In this document: positions 43,837-54,882 of the stretch, piece by piece
Layout of the letters: the number at the start of each line of letters is the position of its first letter
Numbering within the stretch: position 1 is the first letter of the stretch
Assembly: GCA_937988775.1 (NCBI GenBank)
Contig: CALKHP010000042.1
Location: 1 to 64,000, forward strand
Length of the DNA: 64,000 nt
From: an uncultured Alphaproteobacteria bacterium
Lineage (GTDB): Bacteria > Pseudomonadota > Alphaproteobacteria > Rhizobiales > Beijerinckiaceae
Direction: 5' to 3'
The notes under the pieces: generated by a model
The model's database searches: none
What the model was told of the DNA's origin: nothing
What the model saw: only the letters and a program-made list of their open reading frames with translations
Made by a program: the position numbers and the translations under genes

Positions 43837-44850
43837 TCAGGCCGCCGCCTGATCGGGGTGCGGCCACAGATGGGCGAGAAACTGCGCCGCGCATTCCGCC
43901 CAGCTATAGGCAAGGGCACGCGCGCGGGCGTGCTCGCGCGGCACCGCGAGCGCGCCAAGCGCCGCCTCGCGCAGGTCCTCCGACAGCACGCCGCAGCGCG
44001 TCTCGCCGACAATGTCGCGCGGCCCGGTCACCGGATAGGCCGCGATCGGACAGCCGCTCGCCAGCGCCTCGAGCAGCACGTTGCCGAACGTATCGCTGCG
44101 GCTGGGAAACACGAACACGTCGCTCGCCGCATAGAGCGCGGCCAATTCCTCGCCGGTGCGCAGGCCGAGGAAATGCACGGCGGGATAGCGCGCCTTCAGC
44201 CGGGCGAGGTCCGGTCCGTCGCCGACGACGACCTTGCTGCCCGGCAGGGCGAGATCGAGAAAGGCCGGCAGGTTCTTTTCCACCGCCACCCGGCCGAAGC
44301 TGAGGAAGATCGGCGACGGCAAGCCGAGATCGACCCTCTTTCGCGGATCGAACAGCACCGTGTCGACGCCGCGCGTCCATGGCCTGAGATGGGTGAAGCC
44401 TTTCGCCGCCAGTTCCGCCGCCAGCGACGGCGTCGCCACCAGCGTGCCGCATCCGGCATTGTGGAAGCGGCGCATGCAGGCATAGCCCCAGCTTTCCGGC
44501 ACTGGCGTGCGGGCGCGCAGGAATTCGGGAAAGCGCGTGTGATAGCTGGTCGTGAAGCTGCGACCCTCGGCAAGGCAGGCGCGCCGCGCCAGCAAGCCGA
44601 GCGGCCCCTCGGTGGCGATATGGATGCAGTCAGGCGCAGCATCGGCGATCCGCCGCGCGATCTGGCGCGCGGAAGCGACCGCGAGCCTGATTTCCGGATA
44701 GGATGGCAGCGCCACGCTCGGATAGCCTTCCGGCGTCAGGAACGTCACGTCGACGCCGCGCGCCTGCAGCGTCTCGCCGAGCTTCTCGAGCGTGCGCACC
44801 ACGCCGTTGACCTGCGGGCGCCAGGCATCGGTGACGATGAGGATACGCAT
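43837..44850 (-). CDS. glycosyltransferase, GT4 family
   Basis: A 337-residue GT-B fold glycosyltransferase. N-terminal part RILIVTDAWRPQVNGVVRTLEKL is typical for GT4 enzymes that act on lipid or phosphatidylinositol acceptors; the donor site contains SFGRVAVEKNLPAFLDLAL and FPSRSDTFGNVLLEALASGCPIAA. No membrane segments. It lies six nt after an LpxH-like phosphohydrolase gene; the pair is known in alphaproteobacteria and is thought to make a glycolipid, but the product here is inference. Confidence 0.87.
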   Translation of the reverse strand: MRILIVTDAWRPQVNGVVRTLEKLGETLQARGVDVTFLTPEGYPSVALPSYPEIRLAVASARQIARRIADAAPDCIHIATEGPLGLLARRACLAEGRSFTTSYHTRFPEFLRARTPVPESWGYACMRRFHNAGCGTLVATPSLAAELAAKGFTHLRPWTRGVDTVLFDPRKRVDLGLPSPIFLSFGRVAVEKNLPAFLDLALPGSKVVVGDGPDLARLKARYPAVHFLGLRTGEELAALYAASDVFVFPSRSDTFGNVLLEALASGCPIAAYPVTGPRDIVGETRCGVLSEDLREAALGALAVPREHARARALAYSWAECAAQFLAHLWPHPDQAAA

Positions 44851-44856
44851 CGCCGC

Positions 44857-45717
44857 CTACGCCGCGCGCCGCCGTCGCGGCACGAGCGCGAGCGCGTGCC
44901 GCTCGTTGAGCAGCCGGCTCCGTTCAGCCCAGCGGATGATCTCCATGCGCCCGTCCTCATGCTCGGCGACCGCGGTGCAGCTTTCGACCCAGTCGCCGGT
45001 ATTGATATAGGTGAAACCGTCGAAATCGCGCATGGCGGCGCAGTGGATATGGCCGCAGATCACGCCGTCGACATTGTGGCGCCTTGCCTCGGAGGCCAGC
45101 GTTTCCTCGAACTTGCCGATGAAGCTGACGGCGTTCTTGACCTTCAGCTTGGCCCAGGCCGATAGCGACCAGTAGGAGAAGCCGAGCTTGCGCCGCACCA
45201 GGTTGATGCAGGCGCTGAGCCGGAGCGCGATCTCATAGGCCCCGTCGCCGAGATAGGCGAGCCAGCGCGCATGGCGCACGACGACGTCGAAAATGTCGCC
45301 ATGGATGACGAGGTAGCGCCGGCCGTCGGCCGCCTCGTGCAGCGCCGTCTCGCGCAGCTCGATGCCGCCGAAATGCGTGCCGTAGAATTCCCTCAGGAAT
45401 TCGTCGTGATTGCCGGGAATATAGATGATCCTGCTGCCCTTGCGCGCCTGGCGCAGCAATTTCTGCACGACGTCATTATGGCTTTGCGGCCAGTACCAGC
45501 CGGATTTCAGCCGCCAGCCATCGACGATGTCGCCGACCAGATAGATCATCTCGGCGTGATGGTGCTTCAGGAATTCGAGCAGCGCCCCGGCCTGGCTGCC
45601 GCGCGTGCCGAGGTGAACATCCGAGATGAACAGGGTCCGATAGTTTCGGACATGCGATGTGTCGGGCGAATCGCTGGTTGCGGCGCTGGTCATGGCCGGC
45701 ATATCGCCTGCTTTCAT
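44857..45717 (-). CDS. LpxH-like metallophosphoesterase
   Basis: A 286-residue calcineurin-like phosphoesterase; ATG 45717 is used, while GTG 45726 is also in frame. Metal-binding motifs: SDVHLGTRGSQ, GDIVDGW, PGNHDE, HGDIFD and CGHIHCA. The residues before FISDVHL are variable. Similar proteins are annotated as UDP-2,3-diacylglucosamine diphosphatase, but many alphaproteobacteria use LpxI for that step, so the true substrate may be another nucleotide-linked lipid. It is coupled with the glycosyltransferase gene. Confidence 0.85.
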   Translation of the reverse strand: MKAGDMPAMTSAATSDSPDTSHVRNYRTLFISDVHLGTRGSQAGALLEFLKHHHAEMIYLVGDIVDGWRLKSGWYWPQSHNDVVQKLLRQARKGSRIIYIPGNHDEFLREFYGTHFGGIELRETALHEAADGRRYLVIHGDIFDVVVRHARWLAYLGDGAYEIALRLSACINLVRRKLGFSYWSLSAWAKLKVKNAVSFIGKFEETLASEARRHNVDGVICGHIHCAAMRDFDGFTYINTGDWVESCTAVAEHEDGRMEIIRWAERSRLLNERHALALVPRRRRAA

Positions 45718-45744
45718 GACAGGCACGTGATGCCGCCGACAGCC

Positions 45745-46194
45745 TCAGTCGGCGACGCCGTCCCGGCCCTCGATCGTCATCATGGTCGCGGTGAGCAGCG
45801 CGACGAGCTTTTCCTCGCCCGCCGTTTCGGAAACGACCTCCGTTTGCGCCAGGGTCAGCGTGCGCCCGGCCTTGATGACGCGGCCGCGCGCCACGAGGCG
45901 CTCGCCGGCGGCCGGCGCCACCAGGTTGATCTTGAATTCGGTGGTCAGCACGCCGGCGCCCGGCGCCATCAGGCTGAGCGCGGCATAGCCGGCGGCGCTG
46001 TCGGCGATCGCCGCCACCGCGCCGGCATGCACGAAACCGTGCTGCTGCGAGACGGCGGGCGTTGGCGCCAGCGCGATCTCGACGGCGCCGGGCTCGATGT
46101 GCAGGATCGATGCGCCGAGGGTCTTCATCAGCCCTTGCCTGTCGAAGCTCGCCTGGATGCGTGTTCGAAAGGCCGGGTCCTTCGCGGTCAGCAT
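45745..46194 (-). CDS. PaaI-family hotdog thioesterase
   Basis: A 149-residue hotdog-fold protein. The start is ATG 46194; GTG 46200 has a slightly better GAGGG spacing. The core HGFVHAGAVAAIADSAAGYAALSLM with His-Gly and Asp and the strand TTEFKINLVAPA are characteristic of PaaI/YdiI thioesterases. It hydrolyses acyl-CoA thioesters, substrate unknown. It is divergent from the SDR gene at 46382. Confidence 0.85.
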   Translation of the reverse strand: MLTAKDPAFRTRIQASFDRQGLMKTLGASILHIEPGAVEIALAPTPAVSQQHGFVHAGAVAAIADSAAGYAALSLMAPGAGVLTTEFKINLVAPAAGERLVARGRVIKAGRTLTLAQTEVVSETAGEEKLVALLTATMMTIEGRDGVAD

Positions 46195-46381
46195 GCGCAC
46201 CTGTTGCCCTCGCTTGAGAATGTTCGCGTTTCCCGATCGGTAAGCCAAACGCGCGCGACGGCCAAGTCGTGACCGCCAAGCCGTGACCGCGCCGGTGTTT
46301 CGCCGGGGCAACAAAACGCACAGGCGTTTCCGTTCTGGCGATGGTACGGTGGCGGTCAGGCACTTGCTCGGGAGAGGTTTC

Positions 46382-47086
46382 ATGGCAGCGGAAAAAGTCG
46401 CGATGATCACGGCCGGCGGCAGCGGCATGGGGGCGGCGGCGGCGCGGCGTCTGGCGGCCGACGGGTTCAAGGTCGCGGTTCTGTCCTCCTCCGGCAAGGG
46501 CGAGGCGCTCGCCAAGGAGCTGGGCGGCCTCGGCGTCACCGGCTCCAACCAGTCGGGCGACGACCTCAAGCGCCTCGCCGACGGCGCGCTGGCGCGCTGG
46601 GGCCGCATCGACGTGCTCGTCAACAGCGCCGGCCATGGCCCGCGCGCGCCGATCCTCGAGATCACCGACGAGGACTGGCACAAGGGGATGGAGACCTATC
46701 TCCTCAACGCCATCCGCCCGACGCGGCTGGTGGTGCCGGCGATGCAGAAGCAGAAAGCGGGCGTCATCATCAACATCTCGACCGCCTGGGCCTTCGAGCC
46801 GAGCGCCATGTTCCCGACCTCCGCCGTGTTTCGCGCCGGGCTCGCCTCCTTCACCAAGATTTTCGCCGATGCCTATGCGGCCGACAATATCCGCATGAAC
46901 AACGTGCTGCCGGGCTGGATCGACAGCCTGCCGGCGACGCCGGAGCGCCGCGACAGCGTGCCGATGAAGCGCTACGGCACGGCGGACGAGATCGCCGCGA
47001 CCGTCGCCTTCCTCGCCTCGCCCGGCGCCGGCTACATTACCGGGCAGAACATCCGCGTCGACGGCGGCATCACCCGCGCGGTGTGA
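46382..47086 (+). CDS. short-chain dehydrogenase/reductase
   Basis: A 234-residue SDR with GGGAGAGG before ATG 46382. The cofactor motif is TAGGSGMG and NSAG follows; the Ser is in NISTAW. The normal Tyr-x3-Lys is altered: the segment reads FPTSAVFRAGLASF, with Phe and Arg where Tyr and Lys are expected. It may thus be catalytically changed. It ends with ASPGAGYITGQNIRVDGG. Confidence 0.82.
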   Translation: MAAEKVAMITAGGSGMGAAAARRLAADGFKVAVLSSSGKGEALAKELGGLGVTGSNQSGDDLKRLADGALARWGRIDVLVNSAGHGPRAPILEITDEDWHKGMETYLLNAIRPTRLVVPAMQKQKAGVIINISTAWAFEPSAMFPTSAVFRAGLASFTKIFADAYAADNIRMNNVLPGWIDSLPATPERRDSVPMKRYGTADEIAATVAFLASPGAGYITGQNIRVDGGITRAV

Positions 47087-47109
47087 TGCTCCGCCGCGGC
47101 ACGGCTTGA

Positions 47110-47134
47110 AAACATGCATCGAATGTGCATGTTT
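47110..47134. terminator. hairpin downstream of SDR gene
   Basis: AAACATGCA (47110-47118), loop TCGAATG, TGCATGTTT (47126-47134), a perfect 9-bp stem ending in three T residues, 24 nt after the SDR stop. Likely terminator of the SDR transcript. Confidence 0.5.
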
Positions 47135-47145
47135 AAACTGGCCAC

Positions 47146-47194
47146 GAGCATTTCGCAGAAAAGTGGCTACCGGTTTTCTGCAGAAGAAATGCTC
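47146..47194. repeat. palindromic intergenic repeat, copy 2
   Basis: GAGCATTTC (47146-47154) faces GAAATGCTC (47186-47194), and inside it GCAGAAAA (47155-47162) faces TTTTCTGC (47174-47181). The central GTGGCTACCGG resembles GTGGCGCCCGG of the copy at 25120-25172. Together they form a nearly complete 17-bp stem. Confidence 0.7.
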
Positions 47195-47223
47195 TAATTA
47201 TATGATTTAGATCATTTTTATCG

Positions 47224-47247
47224 CGTTTTGATGGTTCCATCAAAACG
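47224..47247. repeat. perfect palindrome upstream of trHb3
   Basis: CGTTTTGATGG (47224-47234), TT, CCATCAAAACG (47237-47247): an 11-bp perfect inverted repeat with a two-nt centre, 32 nt before ATG 47279. It is followed by GAGAAATGATCTA, a word also present at the end of the repeat at 25160-25172, so it is probably another half of that repeat family rather than an operator. Confidence 0.55.
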
Positions 47248-47278
47248 AGAAATGATCTATGCGGATGGAGCGATTTTG

Positions 47279-47740
47279 ATGAGTTCGGTTGAGCGCGAAG
47301 CCAGGGATGCCCTGTCGCGGTTGCATTTGAGCGCGGGCGGCCCGCTCGGCGTCGACGAGGCGCTGATCCAAGCCGTGGTGCACGGCTTCTACGGCAAGGT
47401 GCGCAGCGACGCGCTGCTGAAGGACATCTTCAACCGGGTCATCGGCGACAATTGGGACGTCCACCTCGCCAAGATGTGCGATTTCTGGTCGTCGGTGCTG
47501 CTGATGTCGGGCCGCTTCCACGGCGCGCCGATGGTCGCCCATGCCCGTATCCCCGACATCGAGCCTGAGCATTTCGTGCGCTGGCTGCAGCTTTTCGACG
47601 AGACCACGCAGGCGCTCTGCCCCGGCCCGAAGGCCGAGCTGTTCATGGCCAAGGCCGCCCTGATCGCGCGCAGCCTGCAATATGGCATCGCGGCAAGCCG
47701 GGGCGAGATGCCGTTGCGCGCCGCTGCCGCCGAAGCTTGA
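47279..47740 (+). CDS. group III truncated haemoglobin
   Basis: A 153-residue protein from ATG 47279, with GGAG 8 nt upstream. Hallmarks of group III trHb: VHGFYGKVRSDALLKDIFNRVIGDNWDVHLAKMCDFWSSVLLMSGRFHGAPM, with the haem-ligating His in MVAHARI and then HFVRWLQLF. Such proteins bind O2 or NO and are often linked with nitrosative or low-oxygen conditions. No FNR or NnrR type site is obvious upstream. Confidence 0.9.
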   Translation: MSSVEREARDALSRLHLSAGGPLGVDEALIQAVVHGFYGKVRSDALLKDIFNRVIGDNWDVHLAKMCDFWSSVLLMSGRFHGAPMVAHARIPDIEPEHFVRWLQLFDETTQALCPGPKAELFMAKAALIARSLQYGIAASRGEMPLRAAAAEA

Positions 47741-47746
47741 GCCGGC

Positions 47747-48957
47747 TCACGCAAAGGCGTTGCCCCGCGCCACCGGGGCGAGCCCGAGATGGCGCGCCAC
47801 GCTCTGGCCGATATCGGCGAAGGTCCCGCGCTGGCCGAGCGCGCGGGGCCTGAGGCCCGGCCCGAAGCCGACGATCGGCACCTGCTCGCGCGTATGGTCG
47901 CTGCCCTTGAAGGTCGGGTCGTTGCCATGGTCGGCGGTGACGATGACGAGATCGCCGGCGCTGAGCCGCGCGGCGAGGTCCGGAACGCGGCGGTCGAAGG
48001 CTTCGAGCGCCGCCGCATAGCCGGCGACATCGCGGCGGTGACCGTAATCGGTATCGAAATCGACGAAATTGGCGAAGAGCAGCCCGCCGTCGGGCAGGGC
48101 GGCGGCGCCCGCGAGCAGCCGGTCGAACAAGGCCATGTTGCCGGCGGCCTTGATCTCGGTGCCGGCATGGCGATGGCAGAAAATATCGCCGATCTTGCCG
48201 AGGCTGATCACGGCGCGGCCTGCCTCCGCCGCCCGGTCGAGCAGGTTGCCATGCGGCGGCGGCAGCGCGAAATCCTTGCGGTTCGTCGTGCGCGTGAAGC
48301 CGCTTGCCGCATCGCCGACGAACGGCCGGGCGATGACGCGGCCGATGCGCAGCGCATCGACGAGCGGGCGCACCGCCTGGCACAGCCCATAGAGCCGCTC
48401 GAGCCCGAAGGCGCTCTCATGCGCCGCGATCTGGATGACGCTGTCGACGGAGGTATAGGCGATCGGCTTGCCCGTCGCGACATGCTCGGCGCCGAGTTCC
48501 TGCACGATCGCCGTGCCGCTGGCATGGTGGTTGCCGAGCAGGCCGGGCAGCCGGCCTTCGCGGATGATCGCCTCGCTCAGCGCCGGCGGGAAGCACGGCA
48601 CCGTCTTCGGGAAATAGCCCCAGGCGAAATCGGCCGGCGCGCCGGCGATTTCCCAATGGCCGGACGGCGTATCGCGCCCGGCCGAGGTCTCGATCGCCGA
48701 ACCGTGCCAGCCGGAGGGCACGGCTTCCAGCCCCGGCGGCACGCGGCCGGATGCGGTGGCACAGGCCGCGCCCAGCCCGTAGCCGGCAAGATGCGGCATC
48801 ATGAGCCGCCCGTGGCGCAATCCGGCCCGGTCGGCCTGGCCCGCCGCGCAGGCTGCCGCGATGTGGCCGAGCGTATCGGCACCCTCGTCACCGAAGGCGG
48901 CCGCGTCGGGCGCGGCGCCGCAGCCGACCGAATCGAGCACGAGCAGGAAGGCCCGGC

Positions 48958-48961
<4 letters not shown>
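47747..48961 (-). CDS. deoB: phosphopentomutase
   Basis: A 404-residue alkaline phosphatase-superfamily enzyme that interconverts ribose-1- and ribose-5-phosphate in nucleoside salvage. Motifs: LDSVGCGAAPDAAAFGDEGADTLGH, GRDTPSGHWEI with the phosphorylated Thr region, NHHASGTAIVQELG, and DFDTDYGHRRD plus TADHGNDPTFKGSDHTRE for the metal sites. It overlaps the yejF gene by four bases on the same strand, which is an unusual operon partner. Confidence 0.95.
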
Positions 48962-50576
<1,615 letters not shown>

Positions 50577-50580
<4 letters not shown>

Positions 50581-51743
50581 CGCAATGTCTTGCGCGGGTC
50601 GAAGGCGTCGCGCACCGCCTCGCCGACGAAGATCAGCAGCGACAGCATCAGCGCCAGCGTGAAGAACGCGGTCAGGCCGAGCCATGGCGCCTGCAGGTTG
50701 GCCTTGCCCTGGTTCAGCATCTCGCCGAGCGAGGGCGAGCCGGGCGGCAGGCCGAAGCCGAGGAAATCGAGCGAGGTCAGCGTGACGATCGAGCCGTTGA
50801 GCACGAAGGGCAGGAAGGTCAGCGTCGCCACCATGGCGTTGGGCAGCACGTGCTTGCGCATGATGGTGCCGTCGCCAAGGCCAAGCGCCTTGGCCGCCTT
50901 GACATATTCGAAATTGCGCGCGCGCAGGAACTCGGCCCGCACGACGCCGACCAGCGTCACCCAGGAGAACAGCAGCAGGATGAACAGCAGCACGAAGAAG
51001 CCCGGCGCGATCACGCTCGAGATGATGATCAGCAGATAGAGGCTCGGAATGGCGTTCCAGACCTCGATGAAACGCTGGCCGATCAGGTCGATCCAGCCGC
51101 CGAAATAGCCCTGCACCGCGCCGACCGCCACGCCGACCACCGAGGAGAACAGCGCCAGCGCGAAGCCGAACAGCACCGAGAGCCGGAAGCCGTAGATCAG
51201 GCGCGCCAGCACGTCGCGGCCGCGATCATCGGTGCCGAGCCAGTTCTCCTCGAGGCTGGCGCAGCCCTGGCCCGGCGTCGCACCCGGTTTTCGCGCGGCG
51301 GCCGCCTGGCATTCGGCCTCGCTCAGCAGCCAGTTCGGCGGCGAGGGCGCGGGCTTGGGCAGGTCGAGATTGATCGTCTGGTAGGAGAAGCGGATCGGCG
51401 GCCAGATCATCCAGCCATGCTTGGCGATCTCATCGGCGATGACCGGATCGCGATAGTCGGTCGTCGCCAGGAAGCCGCCGAATTTCTCTTCCGGATAATC
51501 GCGCAGCACCGGCACCAGCAACTCGCCCTTGTAGGAGGCGATCAGCGGCCGGTCATTGGCGATCACCTCGGCGAACAGGCTCAGGCCGAACAGCACGATG
51601 AAGATCCAGAACGACCAGTAACCCCGTCGGTTGCGCTTGAACACCGCGAGGCGGCGCCGGTTGATCGGGCTAAGCTTGAGCCAGCCCTGCGCCGGCAGGG
51701 CAGGGGCGAGGGGAGCCGTCTCGCCGGCCGAGAGCAGGCTCAT
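50577..51743 (-). CDS. yejE: peptide ABC permease YejE
   Basis: A 388-residue permease. ATG 51743 shares a base with the yejB stop. The N-terminal part LSPINRRRLAVFKRNRRGYWSFW and the long periplasmic loop before ENWLGTDDRGRDVLARLIYGFR are typical of YejE. The EAA loop is ARNFEYVKAAKALGLGDGTIMRKHVLPN. About six membrane helices. Confidence 0.92.
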
Positions 51744-52837
51744 CACACCTCCCGCGCCTCGAAATCGATGCGCGGATCGATCCACATATAGGTGATGTCG
51801 GAAATCAGGCTGACCGCGAGGCCCAGCAGCGAGAAGATGTAGAGATTGGCGAACACCACCGGATAATCGCGGTTGAGCGTCGATTCGTAGGACAGCAGCC
51901 CAAGCCCGTCGAGCGAGAAGATCGTCTCGATCAGCAGCGAGCCGGCGAAGAACGCATGCACGAAGGCGGCCGGGAAGCCCGACACCACGATCAGCATGGC
52001 GTTGCGGAACACGTGGCCATAGAGCACGCGGGTCTCGCTCAGGCCTTTCATGCGCGCCGTCAGCACATATTGCTTGCGGATCTCGTCGAGGAACGAGTTC
52101 TTGGTGAGCAACGTCGTGGTGGCGAAGGCGCCGAGCGACATCGCCGTCAGCGGCAGCGCCAGATGCCAGAAATAATCGGTGATCTTGCCGACAAGCGACA
52201 GTTCGGCCCAGTTATCCGAGGTCAGCCCGCGCAACGGGAACCATTGCAGGAACGAGCCGCCGGCAAACAGCACGATCAGCAAGATCGCGAACAGAAACCC
52301 CGGGATGGCGTAACCGATAATGACGATCGCACTCGTCCAGGTGTCGAAGCGCGAGCCGTCGCGCACCGCCTTGCGGATGCCGAGCGGGATCGAGATCAGA
52401 TAGGATAAAAGCGTCATCCAGATGCCGAGCGAGATCGATACCGGCAGCTTCTCCTTGATCAGCTTCAGCACGCTGGTATCGCGGAAATAGCTCTTGCCGA
52501 AGTCGAAGCGGGCATAGTCTGAGATCATCTTCAGGAAGCGCTCATAGGCCGGCTTGTCGAAGCCGAACTGCTTCTCGAGGCTCTTGACGAAGGCCGGGTC
52601 GAGCCCCTGCGCGCCGCGATAGCGCGAGCCGCTGTCGCCGGCCTGCACGCCGCCGGACATGTCGCCGCCGCCACCGCCGATGCGCTGGGTCGCATCCATG
52701 TTCTGGCCGGAAAGCTGCGCCAGCACGCGCTCGACCGGGCCGCCGGGGGCGAATTGCACCACCACGAAGGCGACCAGCATGACGCCGAGAATCGTCGGGA
52801 TCATCAACAGGATGCGGCGGGCGACATAGGCGAACAT
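51743..52837 (-). CDS. yejB: peptide ABC permease YejB
   Basis: A 364-residue permease. It begins YVARRILLMIPTILGVMLVAFVVVQFAPGGPVERVLAQL as in all DppB-type permeases and has a periplasmic Gly-rich insertion (RIGGGGGDMSGGV) typical for YejB. The EAA loop KQYVLTARMKGLSETRVLYGHVFRNAM is present. It follows the binding-protein gene by 36 nt. Confidence 0.93.
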   Translation of the reverse strand: MFAYVARRILLMIPTILGVMLVAFVVVQFAPGGPVERVLAQLSGQNMDATQRIGGGGGDMSGGVQAGDSGSRYRGAQGLDPAFVKSLEKQFGFDKPAYERFLKMISDYARFDFGKSYFRDTSVLKLIKEKLPVSISLGIWMTLLSYLISIPLGIRKAVRDGSRFDTWTSAIVIIGYAIPGFLFAILLIVLFAGGSFLQWFPLRGLTSDNWAELSLVGKITDYFWHLALPLTAMSLGAFATTTLLTKNSFLDEIRKQYVLTARMKGLSETRVLYGHVFRNAMLIVVSGFPAAFVHAFFAGSLLIETIFSLDGLGLLSYESTLNRDYPVVFANLYIFSLLGLAVSLISDITYMWIDPRIDFEAREV

Positions 52838-52873
52838 CTTAGCGGCTGCCTCTCCTGGCGGTGCGGGCGGCGG

Positions 52874-54742
52874 TCAGAGGCCGATTCGCTTGGCCTTGGC
52901 TTCGTCATACCACCATGTGCCGGGCGCGCCGGTGCCGAATTTCGGCTGCGTTGCCGGGCGGGAGAAGATGTCCCAATAGGCGATCCAGGCATCGTCGCGA
53001 TACCACATCGGCACCTGGTAGAAGCCGGCCCTGAGCACGCGGTCGAGGGCGCGCGCCGCGATATCGAGTTCGGCGCGGCTCTCCGCCTTGGCGATGCGGG
53101 CGATCAGCGCATCGACGCACGGGTCGGCAATGCCGGCGTAATTGCGCGAGCCCGGCGTTTTCGCGCCGCGCGAGCCATAGACCATTTGCAGCCCGTCGCC
53201 CGGCGTCAGCGTGCCGCCGAGCGCCGAGACGATGATGTCGAAATCGAAACTGTCGGTGCGCGCCTTGAACTGCACCGGATCGACGAGGCGCGAGGTCGTC
53301 TGGATGCCGAGCCGGCCGAGATTGGCCTCGAACGGCCTTGTATGCGGCTGCAAGGTCGCCCCGGCATCGAGGAACTCGATGGTGAAGGGCGCGCCGTCCG
53401 GCAGCCTGAGCGTGCTGCCGTCGCGCTTGCAGCCGGCGGCGAGCAACAGGTCGTTGGCCTTGCGCAGCAGCTTGCGGTCGGAACCGGAACCGTCCGAGAC
53501 CGGCGGCACGGGCGGCTCGCCGAAGACTTGCCGAGGCAGTTCGGCGCGGAACGGTTCGAGCAGCGCCAGTTCCTCGGGCGAGGGCAGGCCTTCAGCCTTC
53601 ATCGGCGTGTTCTCGAAATACGAGGTCAGCCGCTTGTACGAGCCGTACATGATGTTGGCGTTGGTCCACTCGAAATCGAAGGCGTAGCCGATCGCCTCGC
53701 GGATGCGGCGGTCCTTGAACTTGTCGCGGCGCGTGTTGAACTGCCAGCCCTGCGTCGGCGGCGGCTGGTGATTCGGCAGGCTCTCGCGCTTGACCTTGCC
53801 CTCGCGGATCGCCGGGAAATCATAGCCGGTCGCCCAGAAGATCGAGGTATATTCCTCGTGATAGTTGAAGGCGCCGGCCTTGAAGCCTTCGAACGCCACC
53901 TGCCGGTCGCGGAAATACTCGTAGCGGATATTGGCGAAGTTGTTCTGGCCGATATTCACCGGCAGGCCCCTGGCCCAATAATCCTCGACCCGGTCGAAGG
54001 TGATGTGGCGGCCGGCCTCGAAGCGCCCGACCTTGTACGGGCCGGAGCCGAGCGGCGCCTCCAGGGTGGAAGCCTCGAAATCGCGGGTTTTCCAGTAGGC
54101 GGTCGACAGGATCGGCAGGCCGGCGACGACGAGATGCAGGCTGCGGCTGCGTTGCGGCGACAAGGTGACGACCAGCGTCGCCTTGTCCTCGGCGACGGCG
54201 TTCGTCATCTCGGTCAGGATCTGGCGGTAGGTCGGGTGGCCCTTTTCCTTGAGCAGCATCAGCGAGAAGGCGGCGTCTTCCGCCGTCAGGGCCGAGCCGT
54301 CATGGAAACGCGCCTCGGGCCTGAGCAGGAAGCGGTAGGTCAGCCGGTCGTCGGACACGGTGACGGCGCGCGCCACCAGCCCATACATCGAATCGGGCTC
54401 GTCGCCGCTGCCGGTCATCAGCGTGTCGAACACCATGTCCATGCCGGCGGCGCCGTTGCCCTTGAAGGTGAAGATGTTGAGCGTGTCGAAGGTTTCGAGA
54501 TTCTGGTTGCCGCTCGCCTGCTTGACCTGCAGCGCCAGCGTGCCGCCCTTGGGCGCCTGCGGGTTGACATAGCCGAAATGCGGAAAATCGGCCGGTAGCG
54601 CCAACTCGCCGAAGGTCGACAGGCCGTGACGCTCTCGCTCCGGCGTGGCGGCGGCGCGCGCGGCCCCGCTGAGGGCAAGGCTGCCGGCGAGGCCCACGCC
54701 CGTCGCCAGGAAATGCCGCCGGTTATATCCGTTCGCCGTCAT
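52874..54742 (-). CDS. yejA: peptide ABC substrate-binding protein YejA
   Basis: A 622-residue binding protein of SBP family 5. ATG 54742 follows CGGAG. The Tat-like signal NRRHFLATGVGLAGSLALSG ends near AARAA. The mature part begins with HGLSTFGELALPADFPHFGYVNPQAPKGG, characteristic for YejA, with the family motif LTYRFLLRPEARFHDGSALTAEDAAFS. It captures peptides in the periplasm for YejBEF. Confidence 0.92.
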   Translation of the reverse strand: MTANGYNRRHFLATGVGLAGSLALSGAARAAATPERERHGLSTFGELALPADFPHFGYVNPQAPKGGTLALQVKQASGNQNLETFDTLNIFTFKGNGAAGMDMVFDTLMTGSGDEPDSMYGLVARAVTVSDDRLTYRFLLRPEARFHDGSALTAEDAAFSLMLLKEKGHPTYRQILTEMTNAVAEDKATLVVTLSPQRSRSLHLVVAGLPILSTAYWKTRDFEASTLEAPLGSGPYKVGRFEAGRHITFDRVEDYWARGLPVNIGQNNFANIRYEYFRDRQVAFEGFKAGAFNYHEEYTSIFWATGYDFPAIREGKVKRESLPNHQPPPTQGWQFNTRRDKFKDRRIREAIGYAFDFEWTNANIMYGSYKRLTSYFENTPMKAEGLPSPEELALLEPFRAELPRQVFGEPPVPPVSDGSGSDRKLLRKANDLLLAAGCKRDGSTLRLPDGAPFTIEFLDAGATLQPHTRPFEANLGRLGIQTTSRLVDPVQFKARTDSFDFDIIVSALGGTLTPGDGLQMVYGSRGAKTPGSRNYAGIADPCVDALIARIAKAESRAELDIAARALDRVLRAGFYQVPMWYRDDAWIAYWDIFSRPATQPKFGTGAPGTWWYDEAKAKRIGL

Positions 54743-54821
54743 GGCTGCTCCGCTCGAATTTCGCGTCCAGTGTGTCGCGACCAGGCTGCGGCTTTCAAGC
54801 GGCAAAACAGAGGGGGGCCAC

Positions 54822-54847
54822 GAAAAAGGGCCGGTCGCCCGGCCCTT
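54822..54847 (-). terminator. rho-independent terminator of the cytochrome c gene
   Basis: AAGGGCCGG (54826-54834), loop TCGC, CCGGCCCTT (54839-54847). On the minus strand the stem is followed by a run of T residues (complement of the A-run 54823-54827). It lies 36 nt beyond the stop of the cytochrome gene. Confidence 0.82.
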
Positions 54848-54882
54848 CCTGCAAAATCCCGCCTGCGAAGCCCCGCCTGCTG

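Noticed and set aside
52754..54598. A 614-codon open frame on the plus strand
   Set aside because: It is antisense to yejA and has no domain or ribosome binding site.
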